From: Ceratorhiza oryzae-sativae
Lineage: Eukaryota > Basidiomycota > Agaricomycetes > Cantharellales > Ceratobasidiaceae
Length of the DNA: 64,000 nucleotides
Direction: 5' to 3'
Assembly (NCBI GenBank): GCA_030998015.1
Contig: JARWMV010000238.1
Location: 992,001-1,056,000, forward strand
The notes under the pieces were generated by a model. The model was not told the DNA's origin. It worked only from the letters and a program-made list of their open reading frames with translations, and made no database searches. How positions within the stretch are numbered: the first letter of the stretch is position 1; every line of letters starts with the position of its first letter. Below, one piece after another: positions 51,975 to 62,877 of the stretch. The position numbers and the translations under genes were made by a program.

Positions 51975-52769
51975 TCAGCAGTCTCTCATGATGTGTCCAG
52001 CCTTGCCACACTTGATGCAGAGTTTCTCTTTCCTCTGCTGATCTTTTTCTTCATTGGGTATCCTGACTGTGTTGTTTGGTTTGTTCATTGTGTTTGGGCT
52101 GACCTGTCCTGTGTGCCCCTTTGTCCCTGTGGATGTCTTGCCTTGTGAGTTCCAGTTTGAGGCTCCTTGGCCTATGCTTCCTACAGTGTTAAGCTTCCTG
52201 TTAGAGAATATTATATCATCTGCCCTGCATGCCAATGTGATCCATGCTTCCAAGCTCATTTGACCTTCTGCTCCATACATTTACATCCTCAGCAGTTCCT
52301 GCCTGACCTCTAGCTTCAGTCCTTCTTTGAACCAGTCAATGAGTGCATCATCATTCCAGTCCACTTCCTGGCCAGGGCCTGGATTTGGGTGGCATATGCC
52401 TGGGCACTCCTTGTTTGGGTTAGCTTGCCCAATTCCCTGATTGCCTTTTCCTTTTTAACAGGGTCTTGGAAATTCATAAGGTTGAATCATCCACTGGGTC
52501 TTGTTGTGAGGTTACCTTTGGTGTTGGGTTAGGGTTTGTTTCCTGTTGTCCTGCCTACCCTGGAGGGTCCTGCCTGATGTTGATTGGCCTTCAGGGAGAG
52601 GGTTGGAACAGTGGTACTGGCCTTATGTGGGGCATTGCCCCTGGCATTGTATCTGGTTGCTCATCAGCTTGCAGTGTATCTTGTGGCAGGGGTTGTATTG
52701 ACTCTGTTTGTGGGTTGTTAGATGCTCAGCTCATGGATCTTGTAATCCTTCCTGTGTTCTGCTGTGTCA
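51975..52769 (-). pseudogene. Gag of element E, internally deleted
   Basis: ATG at 52769 starts MTQQNTGRITRSMS; then PHIRPVPLFQPSPGRPINIR and VTSQQDPVDDST. It then jumps directly to NFQDPVKKEKAIRELGKL, skipping about 700 bases that C retains. The end has EAWITLACRADDIIFSNRK and an intact knuckle CIKCGKAGHIMRDC. The deletion removes most of the capsid. Confidence 0.75.
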
Positions 52770-53099
52770 TAGTTTCTTAATGTTCTCTTATGTAACACAG
52801 AGGTTTGTTGGTATACCTTGTACTCAGCCCTTAATATCTGTGCTAGATATTTGTGTCTTGCCATTAGTTAAGTGTGAAGCTTGCTTTATAATGTTGAGAC
52901 CCTCTTTCTCCTTGTCTCTATTGATTCCTTAAGTAGTGGCTATGTTGTCAGTGTTAATTTGCAGTGTATATCAATAGCATTCATGTAGTATGTATGGATG
53001 ATCCCTGTGGTTGACAAGATAAAGCAAGCTGGGGTCCACAGGATTGCTTTCAACAAGTTATATATCCTTCAAGGTATGAGTCAGACTGTTCTGCAGTCT
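52770..53099. other. Leader and 5' LTR remnant of element E
   Basis: From about 52943 the sequence resembles the E LTR (GTTGACAAGATAAAGCAA against TTGACAAGGTAGAGCAGG); it loses similarity near 53040. No ORF. Confidence 0.45.
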
Positions 53100-53340
53100 G
53101 CAATATGTTATAGGTCACATGTGGTGTAAACAAGTATTACGTAAGTTACTCTTAGGGTTGTTGCAGCTCCAAATCTTATAGAGCTGCACAAGGTCCAAGG
53201 GTCTTGTGATTTAAGTGCTGAGGTGATGTGATAACTCACTCCTTGCTCCAGGTTACAATGGAGAGAATTGCAAGAGCAAGTTGTGTGCAATTTTGACTGT
53301 GGTATGGACTCACAACTAATTTTGTGACTATTGTGTAGAC
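53100..53340 (+). repeat. Degraded G-family LTR fragment
   Basis: Reverse complement of the 30610-31289 solo LTR matches in parts: AATCTTATAGAGCTGCACAA against AATCTTATAGAGCCGCGCAA, and CTCACTCCTTGCTCCAGGTT against CTCGCTCCTCGCTCCAGGTA. Nearly every change is CG to TG or CA. Ends not defined. Confidence 0.6.
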
Positions 53341-53575
53341 ACATAAGATAGTAAGTATGTGATTGCAGGTGACAAGATTGCTCTCTTGTAACCTCACTGA
53401 GAAAGAAGACTGATGCCCATTGACATTATTTATCATGACAATTAGAGCTCTGTAATAGCAAGGTACCATGGCCATACCAGCAGGCACTTCCGGTAGTAAC
53501 ATTAAGAAAATCATAGATGTCTTGATTTCCTCTGCAAATATATGAAATCTGAGATTGAAAAACAGCTTTAGATGA
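53341..53575. other. Unassigned sequence
   Basis: No frame or motif I recognise. Ends with GATGA, the left target copy of element H. Confidence 0.4.
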
Positions 53576-53966
53576 TGTCATGAGCCTTGCTCCTGACATG
53601 CTTAGTGATTCCAATTGTGATATTCCTTGCTCATTTCTTTGATTTTTGCTGCCTCTTGCCACATATGCTTGTACATGTGCTTCCATTCTCACTTGTTCCT
53701 GCTTGTCTCACTTATATTTGCTTAGATTCACTTCCTGTCACTTGTACAGTGTTAGCCTTTGCTTGTAGTTACACGTCACCTGTGATATTGGCATAGAATA
53801 GTATTTAAGCAAGTATGTGAAGCATCTCTGCTCTCTGGAGCACTTCATCTTGTCATTTCACTTCACTTTCTGCTCTCAGACTGCCTGACTTGCCCCAGAG
53901 TTCCTCTGCAGTACTTTTAAAGGCTCAGTTCTCATCCCAACCATCTACAAGTTGTTGGTTGTGACA
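53576..53966 (+). repeat. 5' LTR of element H
   Basis: TGTCATGAGCC to GGTTGTGACA. TATTTAA at 53802-53808, predicted transcript start GAGCACTTCAT at 53838. Confidence 0.92.
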
Positions 53967-53979
53967 TTGTGAAGCACTC
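53967..53979 (+). other. Primer-binding site of element H, probably self-priming
   Basis: TTGTGAAGCACTC adjoins the LTR. Its complement GAGTGCTTCAC matches GAGCACTTCAC of the LTR (60540-60550; 53838-53848 in the 5' LTR) except for TG against CA. That start lies 36 bases after the TATA box, the same geometry as in element A. Confidence 0.6.
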
Positions 53980-54145
53980 TTCTCAGGCTGTGGCCTCATC
54001 ACTCTGGATCTCATCTCACACTGCCCATTCCAGCACCATATTGTACAAGCACACCAACAACTTGCAAGCCAGCTCACATACATATTGAAGTGTCAATATC
54101 AGTTGCACCCAATTCTAAAGACTTTGATCTTGCATCTGTGACACC

Positions 54146-55848
54146 ATGTCCAAGCAACACTCCACATTGGCCACTTCATCAGCCAGGAACTCTCCTCTAC
54201 TGCCAGCTGCTTTGCTTGCACCAGCAGGGAATGCACCAAACACCAGCACACCTTCAGACAGCACACAAGCCTTTCTGTATGTTACAGAAGACCACCAAAA
54301 ACTGGGTCACCTCTTCAACTATCTGATTGGCACCAGGAGTGACAATTCCAAAGCCCTGGCACTCCATTGCATGCTGGAAGCACTACAAAACAATCTCAGC
54401 AACCAGATTCAGGCAACGGAGGCTAGGATCATGTCTGCACTCAACAATATACTCCAAGACAACACCAGGCTTGCCAGGGAGACAGAACAGCACACTCCAG
54501 TATGCTCCAGCACTCCAGCTGGGGAGAATACACACAAACCATCACTGGTCACTGGGTCAACATACAGAGACATGCCATCCCCACCAGATTTGGGTCAGAA
54601 GGTCCCTCCAGATTGCTCAGACAGCTCAAGCCAGAGCCCAGCACAGAGGAGGATGACAAGCAACGACTAGCAGTGACCAGAAGCCCTGCAGAGCAAAGCG
54701 TAATTCAATTTGACCCCATAATAGCCTCCACTGCAGCCCAGCCAAGCAGAGTAACCTTCTGCACCACCCCTGTGGTAACAGAAACCTCTTGCAATGCCAG
54801 CATGGCAGAATCACAGGCAGCAGAGCACCCAGCAACTTCTCCCCCTACTGTGTGCAACAGTGTCCCCCTACAATCCATCCCCCTTGGTGCTGAGGGCCTC
54901 TGCTGGATGCTGGCACCTGAGCAAGAGACTAAAGAGCAGGAGGAAGTGTGCACTATGAACAATATTGCCAATGTTCTCACCCATGTGCTTACCTGTCCTC
55001 TGGAGCAAGCTGTACATGCTGCAACACAGACTGCAGCTCCTCAGCAGCCACAGTCCAAAATCCCAGCTCTGGAGAAGTATAGTGGCAAGAAGGGGAACAC
55101 AGCAAAGTCATTCCTCCTGGATTGCAAAACCTACTTTGTTGCTAACCTCTCCAGCTTTCCCACAGATGATTCCAGGATCATGTATGTGCTGATGAACCTG
55201 ACAGAGGGCATGCCCAAACAGTGGGGACAATACTACCTCAACAAGCTACTCAGGGGACACCAGGATCCAATGCTTAACAGTTGGGAAGCATTTGAAATAG
55301 GATTCCTAGCCAATTGGTCTGGTCCTGCAGCCCTGCAGGTTGCTGAGCACCAAATTAATGAGCTGAAACAACCAGTCTCTGCAAGTGACTTTGCAACAGA
55401 ATTCAGGGTCATTGCAGGCAAGCAGGAATGGTCTGACAGTGCCCTCATGGCAGCATTCCAGCAAGGTCTCAAGTGTTTTGTCCACAGCAAGCTCATTGAG
55501 CATTCCATTGGCAAGAGCATCACCAGTTTGGATGAGCTCATTAACCTTGCCTGTCTAATTGACAATGCCCTGTTTGAGGCACACAAGGAGATGCAAGCAC
55601 CCTCCAATCAATCCCCTCACAATGCCCCCAAACCCACCAGTGCAAGATTGGGAGGCTTCATGACTTTGGAGATCTGGGAGAAACACAGGAAGGCAGGACA
55701 GCACCCCAAATGTGGCAATTCTGGTCACAAGTTTGAAAATTGTCCAAATGGCTGGAAACTCAAGGCTGATGAGCACCCCAAGCTGGTCTTAGGAAGGGTG
55801 GGAAGCTTGATTGACCTAGAGGAACCTGCAGAGTCAGGAAAAGTCTAA
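54146..55848 (+). pseudogene. Gag of element H
   Basis: ATG at 54146 in good context (CACCATGT). First frame to about 54650: Ser/Ala-rich start, a helical part (KALALHCMLEALQNNLSNQI, EARIMSALNNIL), then a one-base shift into frame 54502-55848. The capsid core is seen as IPALEKYSGKKGNTAKSFLL, YYLNKLLRGHQDPMLNSWEA, ASDFATEFRVIAGKQEW. The knuckle is HPKCGNSGHKFENC, the first Cys being His. The C-terminus is acidic (LIDLEEPAES). Confidence 0.88.
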
Positions 55849-56675
55849 TGCAGCCCATTTTACCTATGTCTGGTGCTGCAATCCCCCCTACAATGTCATC
55901 CAAACCCTGTGTCTGCTGTGCAATCCAATCAAAATCTTCTCTCCTAATAACTCTTGACATTGAGGGAATCACAGGCTCTCATTCTGCTCTCATTGACTCT
56001 GGATCCTCTGCAAATTTCATTGACCCATGACATGCATGTCAACTTTCTATTCCCCTAACAGAACTCAGCTCCCCACAACAGGTTGTTGGGATTAATGGCA
56101 AAGAAGTCAGGGATGTTGTCCACTTCAAATCCACCCTCAAATTCATAGTCCAATCACATTCCTTCACTGCAACCTTCTTTTTTCTCCCTCTTGGTGACCA
56201 GGCTATCATTTTAGTACTGCCCTGGCTGAGGCAGGCCAACCCTGACATAGACTGGGCAAATATGACCATCAAACTACCTGAACTGCTCTATGCAAAGAGT
56301 GCAGACATGGCAACCACTCTCAAAATCCCCCCTGAGTTCCAGGAGTTCCAGAAGACATTTGGGGAAGATTTCTTCACTTCCCTACCTCCCCACAGGCCAT
56401 ACAACTGTGTGATCCCACTGGAAGATGGTGAGGATGTGCCTTGGGGTCCTATTTACCCAATGACACCAGCTGAAACAGCTGCACTCAAAGAACACCTGGA
56501 TGCAGAGCTTGCAAGTGGCAAAATACAGGCCAGCACATCTCCTGCAGGCACCCCAGTAATGTTTGTCAAGAAGGCTGATGGCCAACTTTGCCTTGTTGTT
56601 GATTACAGGTGCCTGAATAATATCACCATCAAGGACTGCTATGTGCTGCCATGTCAGGACAAGCTAATCAAGAAG
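55849..56675 (+). pseudogene. Protease and first part of reverse transcriptase, element H
   Basis: Protease active site SALIDSGSSANFIDP, then TGA, HACQLSIPLTELSSPQQVVG and LVLPWLRQANPDIDWANM. RT entry from PYNCVIPLEDGEDVPWGPIY through PVMFVKKADGQLCLVVDYRC. The H solo LTR cuts after QDKLIKK. Confidence 0.85.
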
Positions 56676-57056
56676 TGTCACAAGCCCTGCTCCTGACATG
56701 CTATTGATTTCATTTGTGATGTGCCTCTTGTGTTTCCTTCATTTTTCCTGCTCCTTGCAATGTGTACTTGTGCATGTGCTCCCATCTTCACCTACTCTTG
56801 CTTGTGTCACTTGCCCTTCCCTATTCTTGCTTATACTCACTTACACTTGCTTCCTGTTGTTTGTACTGTGTTAGCTGATGCTTGTACTTACATGATGCTT
56901 GCCATCTTTGCCCCAATTAGTATTTAAGCAAGTCTGTGAAGTGTCTCTGGTCTCCAGAGCACCTTACCTTGTCTATTCACCCATTTTACTACTCTGAGAA
57001 TCAGTATTTCCCTCTAGGGATTTCCCCCAACTGTCTACACATTGTCAGTTGTGACA
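56676..57056 (+). repeat. Solo LTR of family H in element H
   Basis: 381 bp, TGTCACAAGCC to GTTGTGACA, perfect TSD AGAAG (56671-56675 and 57057-57061). More diverged from the two H LTRs than they are from each other, so it came from another subfamily member. Confidence 0.92.
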
Positions 57057-58010
57057 AGAAGCTCTGACATGCAAAGACATTCACCAAGCTAGATTTATGC
57101 TCAGGTTACAACAATGTGCGCATCAAGGCAGGGGACAAGTAGAAAACAGCATTCCAAACCAAATATGGGCTGTTTGAATATCCGGTCATGCCATTTGGCC
57201 TCACAAATGCACCTGTAGTATTCCAGCACTTCATGAATGATATCTTCAGGGACAGCTTGGACATCTTTGTCATTTTCTACCTAGATGATATCCTGATCTT
57301 CTCTAACAACAGAGAGGAACATGAGGGGCATGTCAGGGAAGTTCTCACAAGATTGCAGAAGCAAAAACTCTTCTGCAACCCTGCAAAGTGCCATTTTGCT
57401 GTCACCTCTGTCACCTACATTGGCTTGGTGATCACTCCTGAAGGCATCTCTATGGAGAAGGAAAAGCTCAAGGCAATCATTGAATGGCCAGCTCCTCTGA
57501 CTGTGAAACAAGTGCAGAGTTTCCTGGGATTTCTCTCACACATCTGGACGTTTCATGGCACCAGGAGAAGAGCAGCAAGCGCCATTTGATGGCATTAAGC
57601 AGGCAATTTCACCAGAATCTGTGATTGCACACCCAAATGAGGATGAACCCTATCTTCTGGAAACTGATGCTTCTGGCAATGCAATGGGTGCTGTGCTGTC
57701 CCAGCAACAGTGAGATGGGCACATTCACCCTATAGCTTTCATGTCTGCCAGCTTCTCCCCTACAGAACTCAATTATGATAATCATGACAAGGAATTACTG
57801 GCTATCATTTGCTCATTTGAACACTGACACATATTTTTGGAAGGAACAAAGCACCCAGTCACTGTACTAACAGATCACAAGAATCTGGAGAACTGGAAGA
57901 CTTCCATGAACTTCAACAGGTGGCATGCATGTTGGCACCTCACCCTTGCAGCCTACAACTTTGTTATCAAACACAGGCATGGGAAACAATCATGAAAACC
58001 AGATGCACTC
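57057..58010 (+). pseudogene. RT (catalytic part) and RNase H, element H
   Basis: FTKLDLCSGYNNVRIKAGDK, TAG, then open 57188-57589: [31 protein letters not shown] (YLDD), [10 protein letters not shown]. RNase H motifs in broken frames up to 58010: [50 protein letters not shown]. Confidence 0.87.
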
Positions 58011-59745
58011 TTGTGGTGGCCAGATCACATCCCTTCAGAGCCTGAGCTGCAGATAATGCTTCCAGAGCACCTGTTTGTTGGCAAGGCAGCAGATATGTCA
58101 GCCCTGCTTATCTCCCTGATCAAGGATGCACTACCAGATGATTCTAGCCTCAATTCAATTATCTCCACCATCTCCAGTACAAAAAAGCTACCCTCCTCAG
58201 TGGCAGCAAAGTTCAAAGACTACTCCATAGAAGATGGGGTGCTATTCTACCAGGGCAAATTGTTGTTCCTGATGAGCCTGACATCAAACAGAGCGTATTG
58301 GCTCATTTCCAGGATTCACCAGCCTCTGGACATGAAGGGCACACATGCTCTCTGGAAGTACTAGCACAACACTACTACTGGCCAGCTATGAAATTCCAGC
58401 TCAATTGCTATGTAGACTCATGTGAAATTTGTCAGAGGAGCAAGGGACATGAAAAACACTTTGCCCTGCAGCTGTTACCTGTCCCTGCAGGTGCCTGGGA
58501 AGATATCTCATATGATTTCATTGTCAAACTGCCTAAATCCAAAGGCTTTGACAACATCCTGACAGTTGTAGACTGCTTCTCTAAGATGATGCACCCCATC
58601 CCTTGGAGGGAGGCATCATCAGCAGAAGATGTTGCAGAGATTTTCCTGCATAATATGTGGAAGCTTCATGGAACACCCAGGACTACTGTATGGGATAGAG
58701 GGCCCTCTCTCAATACTAGATTCTTGAAGGCACTCTACAGACCACTCCAAATTGATCCCAAGTTCTCTACTGCCTATCACCCACAAACAGATGGGCAAAC
58801 TGAGATCAAGAATCAGTGGGTAGAGGCATAATTGCATGCCTTTGTGAACCATAAGCAAACAGACTGGGCAGACTGGCTTCCTCTGGCTGAATTTGCTCAT
58901 GACAAGGCTCAAAGTGTAGCAACAGGCAAATCAACATTTGAGATTGTTTATGGTTGCTCTCCAATAATTGCACTGTTGCTGGAACTGACTGGAGTAGCTG
59001 TGGCAGATGACAGGGCCATGGAACTGCACCAGACTATCCAGGAAGTCAATGCCACACTCAAATGGATGCAGGAACACTACAAACAAGCAGACAAATGCAA
59101 ATCTCTCCCAGAATTCAGCATTGGGGATAAGGTTTGGCTTCTGAGCACACATATCACATCTCAGCACCCCAACAAAAAGCTGGATCATAAGCAATATGGT
59201 CCCTTCCCAATCACCAAATGCATGGGCTCACATGCATACAAGCTGGACCTCCAGAGGGCATGAAGATACAAAATGTTTTCCATGTCTCACTCCTATCCCC
59301 TGTGGTTAAAGATGCCAATTTTGGCCATTCCTTTGCACCTCCCCCCCCAATAATCACTCAACAGGGGGATGAACATTACAAGGTTGACAAACTCTTGGAT
59401 GGGAAAGTCAAGGATGGGAAATGGCACTACAGGGTCAGATGGAAGGGCTTTGGTCCACTTGATGACACATGGGAAGATTTGGAGGAGCTGAAACACTTGG
59501 ATGGGAAAATCAGGGACTTCCTGGCAAATCACCTGGATGCCCCTGTGCCTGGAGACCCTGTTCCTGTTAGCAGACTCCCTGCTAAAAGAAGGAGGGTAGG
59601 GCAACAGATCAGCAAGTCAAAAACTGCCCATTTTGCACAATTACACTCTGCTGCTCCCTATGTCACTGCCTACTCTGCTCCTCCCTACCCCATACCACTG
59701 CCAGACCACCATGCTGCTGCACCTCAAGTTCAACCACATCACTGA
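58011..59745 (+). pseudogene. Integrase with chromodomain, element H
   Basis: Frames 58011-58364, 58298-58831, 58832-59263, 59218-59745. CEICQRSKGH, DDE residues in ISYDFIVKLP, VWDRGPSLN and QTDGQTEIKNQ (all present), SH3-like KKLDHKQYGPFPITK, chromodomain HYKVDKLLDGKVKDGKWHYR and RWKGFGPLDDTWEDL. One frame change near 58830 and one near 59250. Confidence 0.88.
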
Positions 59746-60298
59746 TATTGACCTCTACATAAGCACCATCCCCAAGGTCTTACTCAACTGCCTGGGACAG
59801 GAGGACACCTTCTCAGGCAACTTAACAAGCCATTTCACCCACAGAGCCTGTCGCTGGGTCAGCAGAGGTGTCTAGAAGCACCCTAGCTTTGGGTTCCTAT
59901 TTTGGCTGGATCTAAACAGCAAGGACACTCCCAAGTCACTTGCAACAGGCACCTACTGCTGCTGGCTGCATTTTGTTGCTGCAGACTGCTCCTCTTTTGC
60001 CTACATGATTCAGTCGCACTCCAATGGCCTCAACTACTGGCAGGTTCCAGAGCCTGCCCCTCAAGATGACCTAGCTGCCCACATTACAGGCCTGTCCCTT
60101 CAGTATCCACTGGAGACAACAATGCTGGAGGTGCAAATGGCACATTCATGCACCTGGACTGATGACAGAGGCAGTGGAGGGGATGAGAGTTGGGCCACAA
60201 AAGAATATGCTGAGATGCTCTCCTTGTGTGAGGCTTGCCCCAATTGCACTGCCATTGTGGTCAAAATAGGGGGGCAATGTCACAAGCCTTGCTCCTGA
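59633..60298 (+). pseudogene. 3' ORF after integrase, element H
   Basis: The same frame is open 59633-59872 and 59876-60298 with a single TAG between (SRGV-stop-KHPS), about 220 codons. It overlaps the chromodomain tail at its start. Contains YCCWLHFVAADCSSFAY, LEVQMAHSCTWTDDRGSG and an end rich in Cys (CEACPNCTAIVV) that runs into the LTR. It is not clearly related to ORF3 of C and E. Could be a decayed third gene or chance. Confidence 0.4.
60266..60277 (+). other. Polypurine tract of element H
   Basis: ATAGGGGGGCAA directly before the 3' LTR. Confidence 0.82.
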
Positions 60299-60668
60299 CA
60301 TGCTTAGTGATTCCAATTGTGATATTCCTTGCTCATTTCTTTGATTTTTGCTGCCTCTTGACACATATGCTTGTACATGTGCTTCCATTCTTGCTTGTTC
60401 CCACTTGTCTTGCTTATATTCGCTTAGATTCACTTCCTGTCACTTATACTATGTTAACCTTTGCTTGTAGTTACACATCGCTTGCGATTTTGGCATAGAA
60501 TAGTATTTAAGCAAGTATGTGAAGTGTCTCTGCTCTCCAGAGCACTTCACCTTATTGTTTCACCTCACTTACTGCTCTCAGACTGCCTGACTTGCCTCAG
60601 AGCTCCTCTGCAGTACTTTTAAAGGCTCAGGTCTCATCCCAACTGTCTACAAGTCATTGGTTGTGACA
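60278..60668 (+). repeat. 3' LTR of element H
   Basis: 391 bp, TGTCACAAGCC to GGTTGTGACA; same length and ends as the 5' LTR. Confidence 0.92.
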
Positions 60669-61013
60669 GAGGAGTTGCACCAAAAGCAAGCCATATAAGC
60701 ATACTAACTCTATATGTTTGATGGCCCCTGCTTGGGATGATCCATTTGGTCAATCTTATTGTGGCAGCTTTTGGTATGTTTTGCATGAACTAGTAGCTTG
60801 TTTCTCACCAAAATCCAAGGTTTGATTCATACTGTTATTCAATACTACACTTGATTGGTAAAGAGTTCTGGGACATGCACACATCTCACTTAACTTAAGA
60901 TCCAGTCAGATTGGTGGACTTGTAAAAACCATGTACATTAGCCCATGAATTCTGAGATTTGTTTGATTTCTGCATATAGTCCATGAAAGATTAATACTGT
61001 CCCAGGGCTCCTC
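60669..61013. other. Unassigned sequence right of element H
   Basis: No ORF, no motif and no match to other parts of the window. Confidence 0.4.
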
Positions 61014-61208
61014 AGGCCAAATATTATTGCCCCATGGGTCAAATATTATATCCCCCTGGGTCAAACACTACTTCCCCCTGGGTTAAATACTAATTCCCCC
61101 AGGTCAAATATTATCTCTCTCTGGGTAAAATACTCTCTCCCCCTGGGTCAAATACCATACTCTCTGGGTCAAATACCACCTTCTATGGGGCAAATATAAT
61201 ATATCTTT
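61014..61208. repeat. 22-bp minisatellite
   Basis: About nine head-to-tail units of 21-22 bp with consensus close to GGGTCAAATATTAYNTCCCC. Units start near 61036, 61058, 61080, 61102, 61123, 61145, 61166 and 61187, with a first, more diverged one near 61015; two looser copies follow at 61234-61268. Not part of any element recognised here. Confidence 0.85.
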
Positions 61209-61282
61209 GGTCAGTTACATTCCACCTTGGCTCAAATATAGTGTACCATGGGCCAAATTCTATGTAGTTCAGGCACTATTAG

Positions 61283-61565
61283 GTTGCCTGAGACAATAAG
61301 CTCAGTTTGATGTCATGCTCATCAAGGGCAACAAGTCTGCCCTGATAGAACAAAACTCCATCCTGCATAGAATAGTCTTTTAACTTTTCTGCCACAGATT
61401 AGGGCATGTTCTCTGAACTAGAGAGAGCAGAGATAATCAGTTCCAGGCTAGGATCCTCTGGCAGGGCATCCATCTTTGATGAGGGAAATGAGTGAGGCTG
61501 ACATATCTGCTGATTTGCCAACATCAGCTTGCTGCAGACAAAGGTCTTGAGACCTTGGTGGAAGG
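61283..61565 (-). pseudogene. Gag-integrase deletion junction, H-family copy I
   Basis: On the minus strand Gag (TFHQGLKTFVCSKL) passes directly into the pre-integrase region (DNA aligned with H ADMSALLISLIKDALPDDSS) and on to DYSMQDGVLFYQGRL. Everything from late Gag to RNase H is missing, about 2.6 kb on H coordinates, with a short shared GATGTTGGC/TTTGTTGGC at the joint. Confidence 0.75.
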
Positions 61566-62877
61566 TGTTATGGATCACTAACATATTTCTATTATTTTAG
61601 TCTGCTCTGCCAACCTCAAGTGATGCCTCTGTAATTAATTTGTGAAATACTTGAACTTGTATGCACTCCAAATTGTACTATTTTCCATTCCATTAAATAG
61701 CACGAATTTCCCGCTTTCCAACGCATATTTTATTAAGTTTTTACAATAGGATCTCAGAGAGATACAGAGGTTGCGATATTTCCTCTTATCAGGAGATATT
61801 GATTACAACATTGCACCGCTCATATCTCGGCAACCGCTTACGCTATCAATGCGATCTTATGCTCTATCGATAGCTAATCTTCGGCAGTATCAGCTGCCCG
61901 AAGATTGTCGCGACCCACTGGATCCTTGCGCCGGAATGGCCCGAAGATCATTAGAATCTTACCGGACCATCAATCAAGATCTAATGACTCCAGTGAGTCA
62001 GGAGAGCCTTCCAAATTGATCCAGAAGCTTCTCTGACTCACTTTATGACTTGCTGAGATGTAGCTTCTGTTCATTACATGTATATACTATGATAATATGA
62101 TCTACAAGCCAATAGCAGTTCTCAGATGCATACATACCTTCAATCCACACCCTGTCTTTACTCTCTTATCCTATACTGGGCTAGGGTGTACCCCAAGTAT
62201 AGCAGTACCCTCTTTTGATGATTGCACTGGCATGCATGCATCTATTTGGCTCTGGAATGCCCTCCTCAGGGTATAAAAGGTCCTCCTCTGAGGCCCTTCC
62301 AGACCACCTCCCTCCTACTCTTACTCAACCCAGACTGGTTATTGGTTTCTTTTCTATTTCTATTTCTCTTGTCTGTGTGTGATTTCTTATATAACTAGTA
62401 CTGAGGAATAAAGTACCATATTAGTTATATACTGTCTGATTCATTGTATCTTATATACAGAGATATATAAGGATACAATAGTGCCTGATTGAGTGTGACA
62501 TTAAGTACCAGCTATTAGAGGAAATCTAAGTACCTGTAGCTGAGGAAGTACACACATTAGGCAACCCACCATCTATCCTGTAAGCTATCACTTAAGTCTA
62601 GTATTAAGATTAGTATCAGTTAGTCCAAGCGACTAGGGCTGAACTACATTTAAGATATCTAAGGGAACCTGACCATAGTAGTCTTGCTCTTTGTACCTAT
62701 AAATTAGTCAGTTTACACTGTGAAAGATTAAGACTACCTTGAGTGTAACTTGATCACATTGCAACTACTTTGAGCCTTCTTACTCTAGTCTAAGAAGTAT
62801 AGAGTATGATTAGTGTATACTAACATATCTACATTTGCTTAAGCTCTAGATATTCAAGTGTACCCTGACCTGTAACA
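61566..62877 (+). repeat. Solo D-family LTR in copy I
   Basis: TGTTATGG to GACCTGTAACA. Splits Gag between EWSDSILIAV and FHQGLKTF. Flanks GAAGG and GCACA do not match, so no TSD remains. Keeps many CpG (CTCATATCTCGGCAACCGCT), so it is one of the younger copies. Confidence 0.9.

Larger units (their letters stand above)
45627..53050 (-). mobile_element. Gypsy element E (chromovirus with ORF3), sister of C
   Basis: Minus-strand element with a recognisable 3' LTR ending at 46055, polypurine tract, ORF3, integrase with chromodomain, RT, protease, gag, and a short remnant of the 5' LTR. Contains a 200-bp MITE and a D-family LTR. The Gag has a deletion of about 700 bases compared with C. Outer boundaries are approximate. 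Confidence 0.85.
53576..60668 (+). mobile_element. Gypsy element H (chromovirus)
   Basis: Plus-strand element of 7093 bp with 391-bp LTRs (TGTCA...TGACA). Flanks are GATGA (53571-53575) and GAGGA (60669-60673), one mismatch. Order: self-priming-type primer site, gag, protease, RT (cut by an H solo LTR), RNase H, integrase with chromodomain, a 3' ORF, polypurine tract. Stops and CpG loss are frequent. A deleted relative (I) is at 61283-64000. Confidence 0.92.

Noticed and set aside
61014..61268. CRISPR-like array
   Set aside because: Units are contiguous 21-22 bp repeats with no spacers, in a eukaryotic repeat region.
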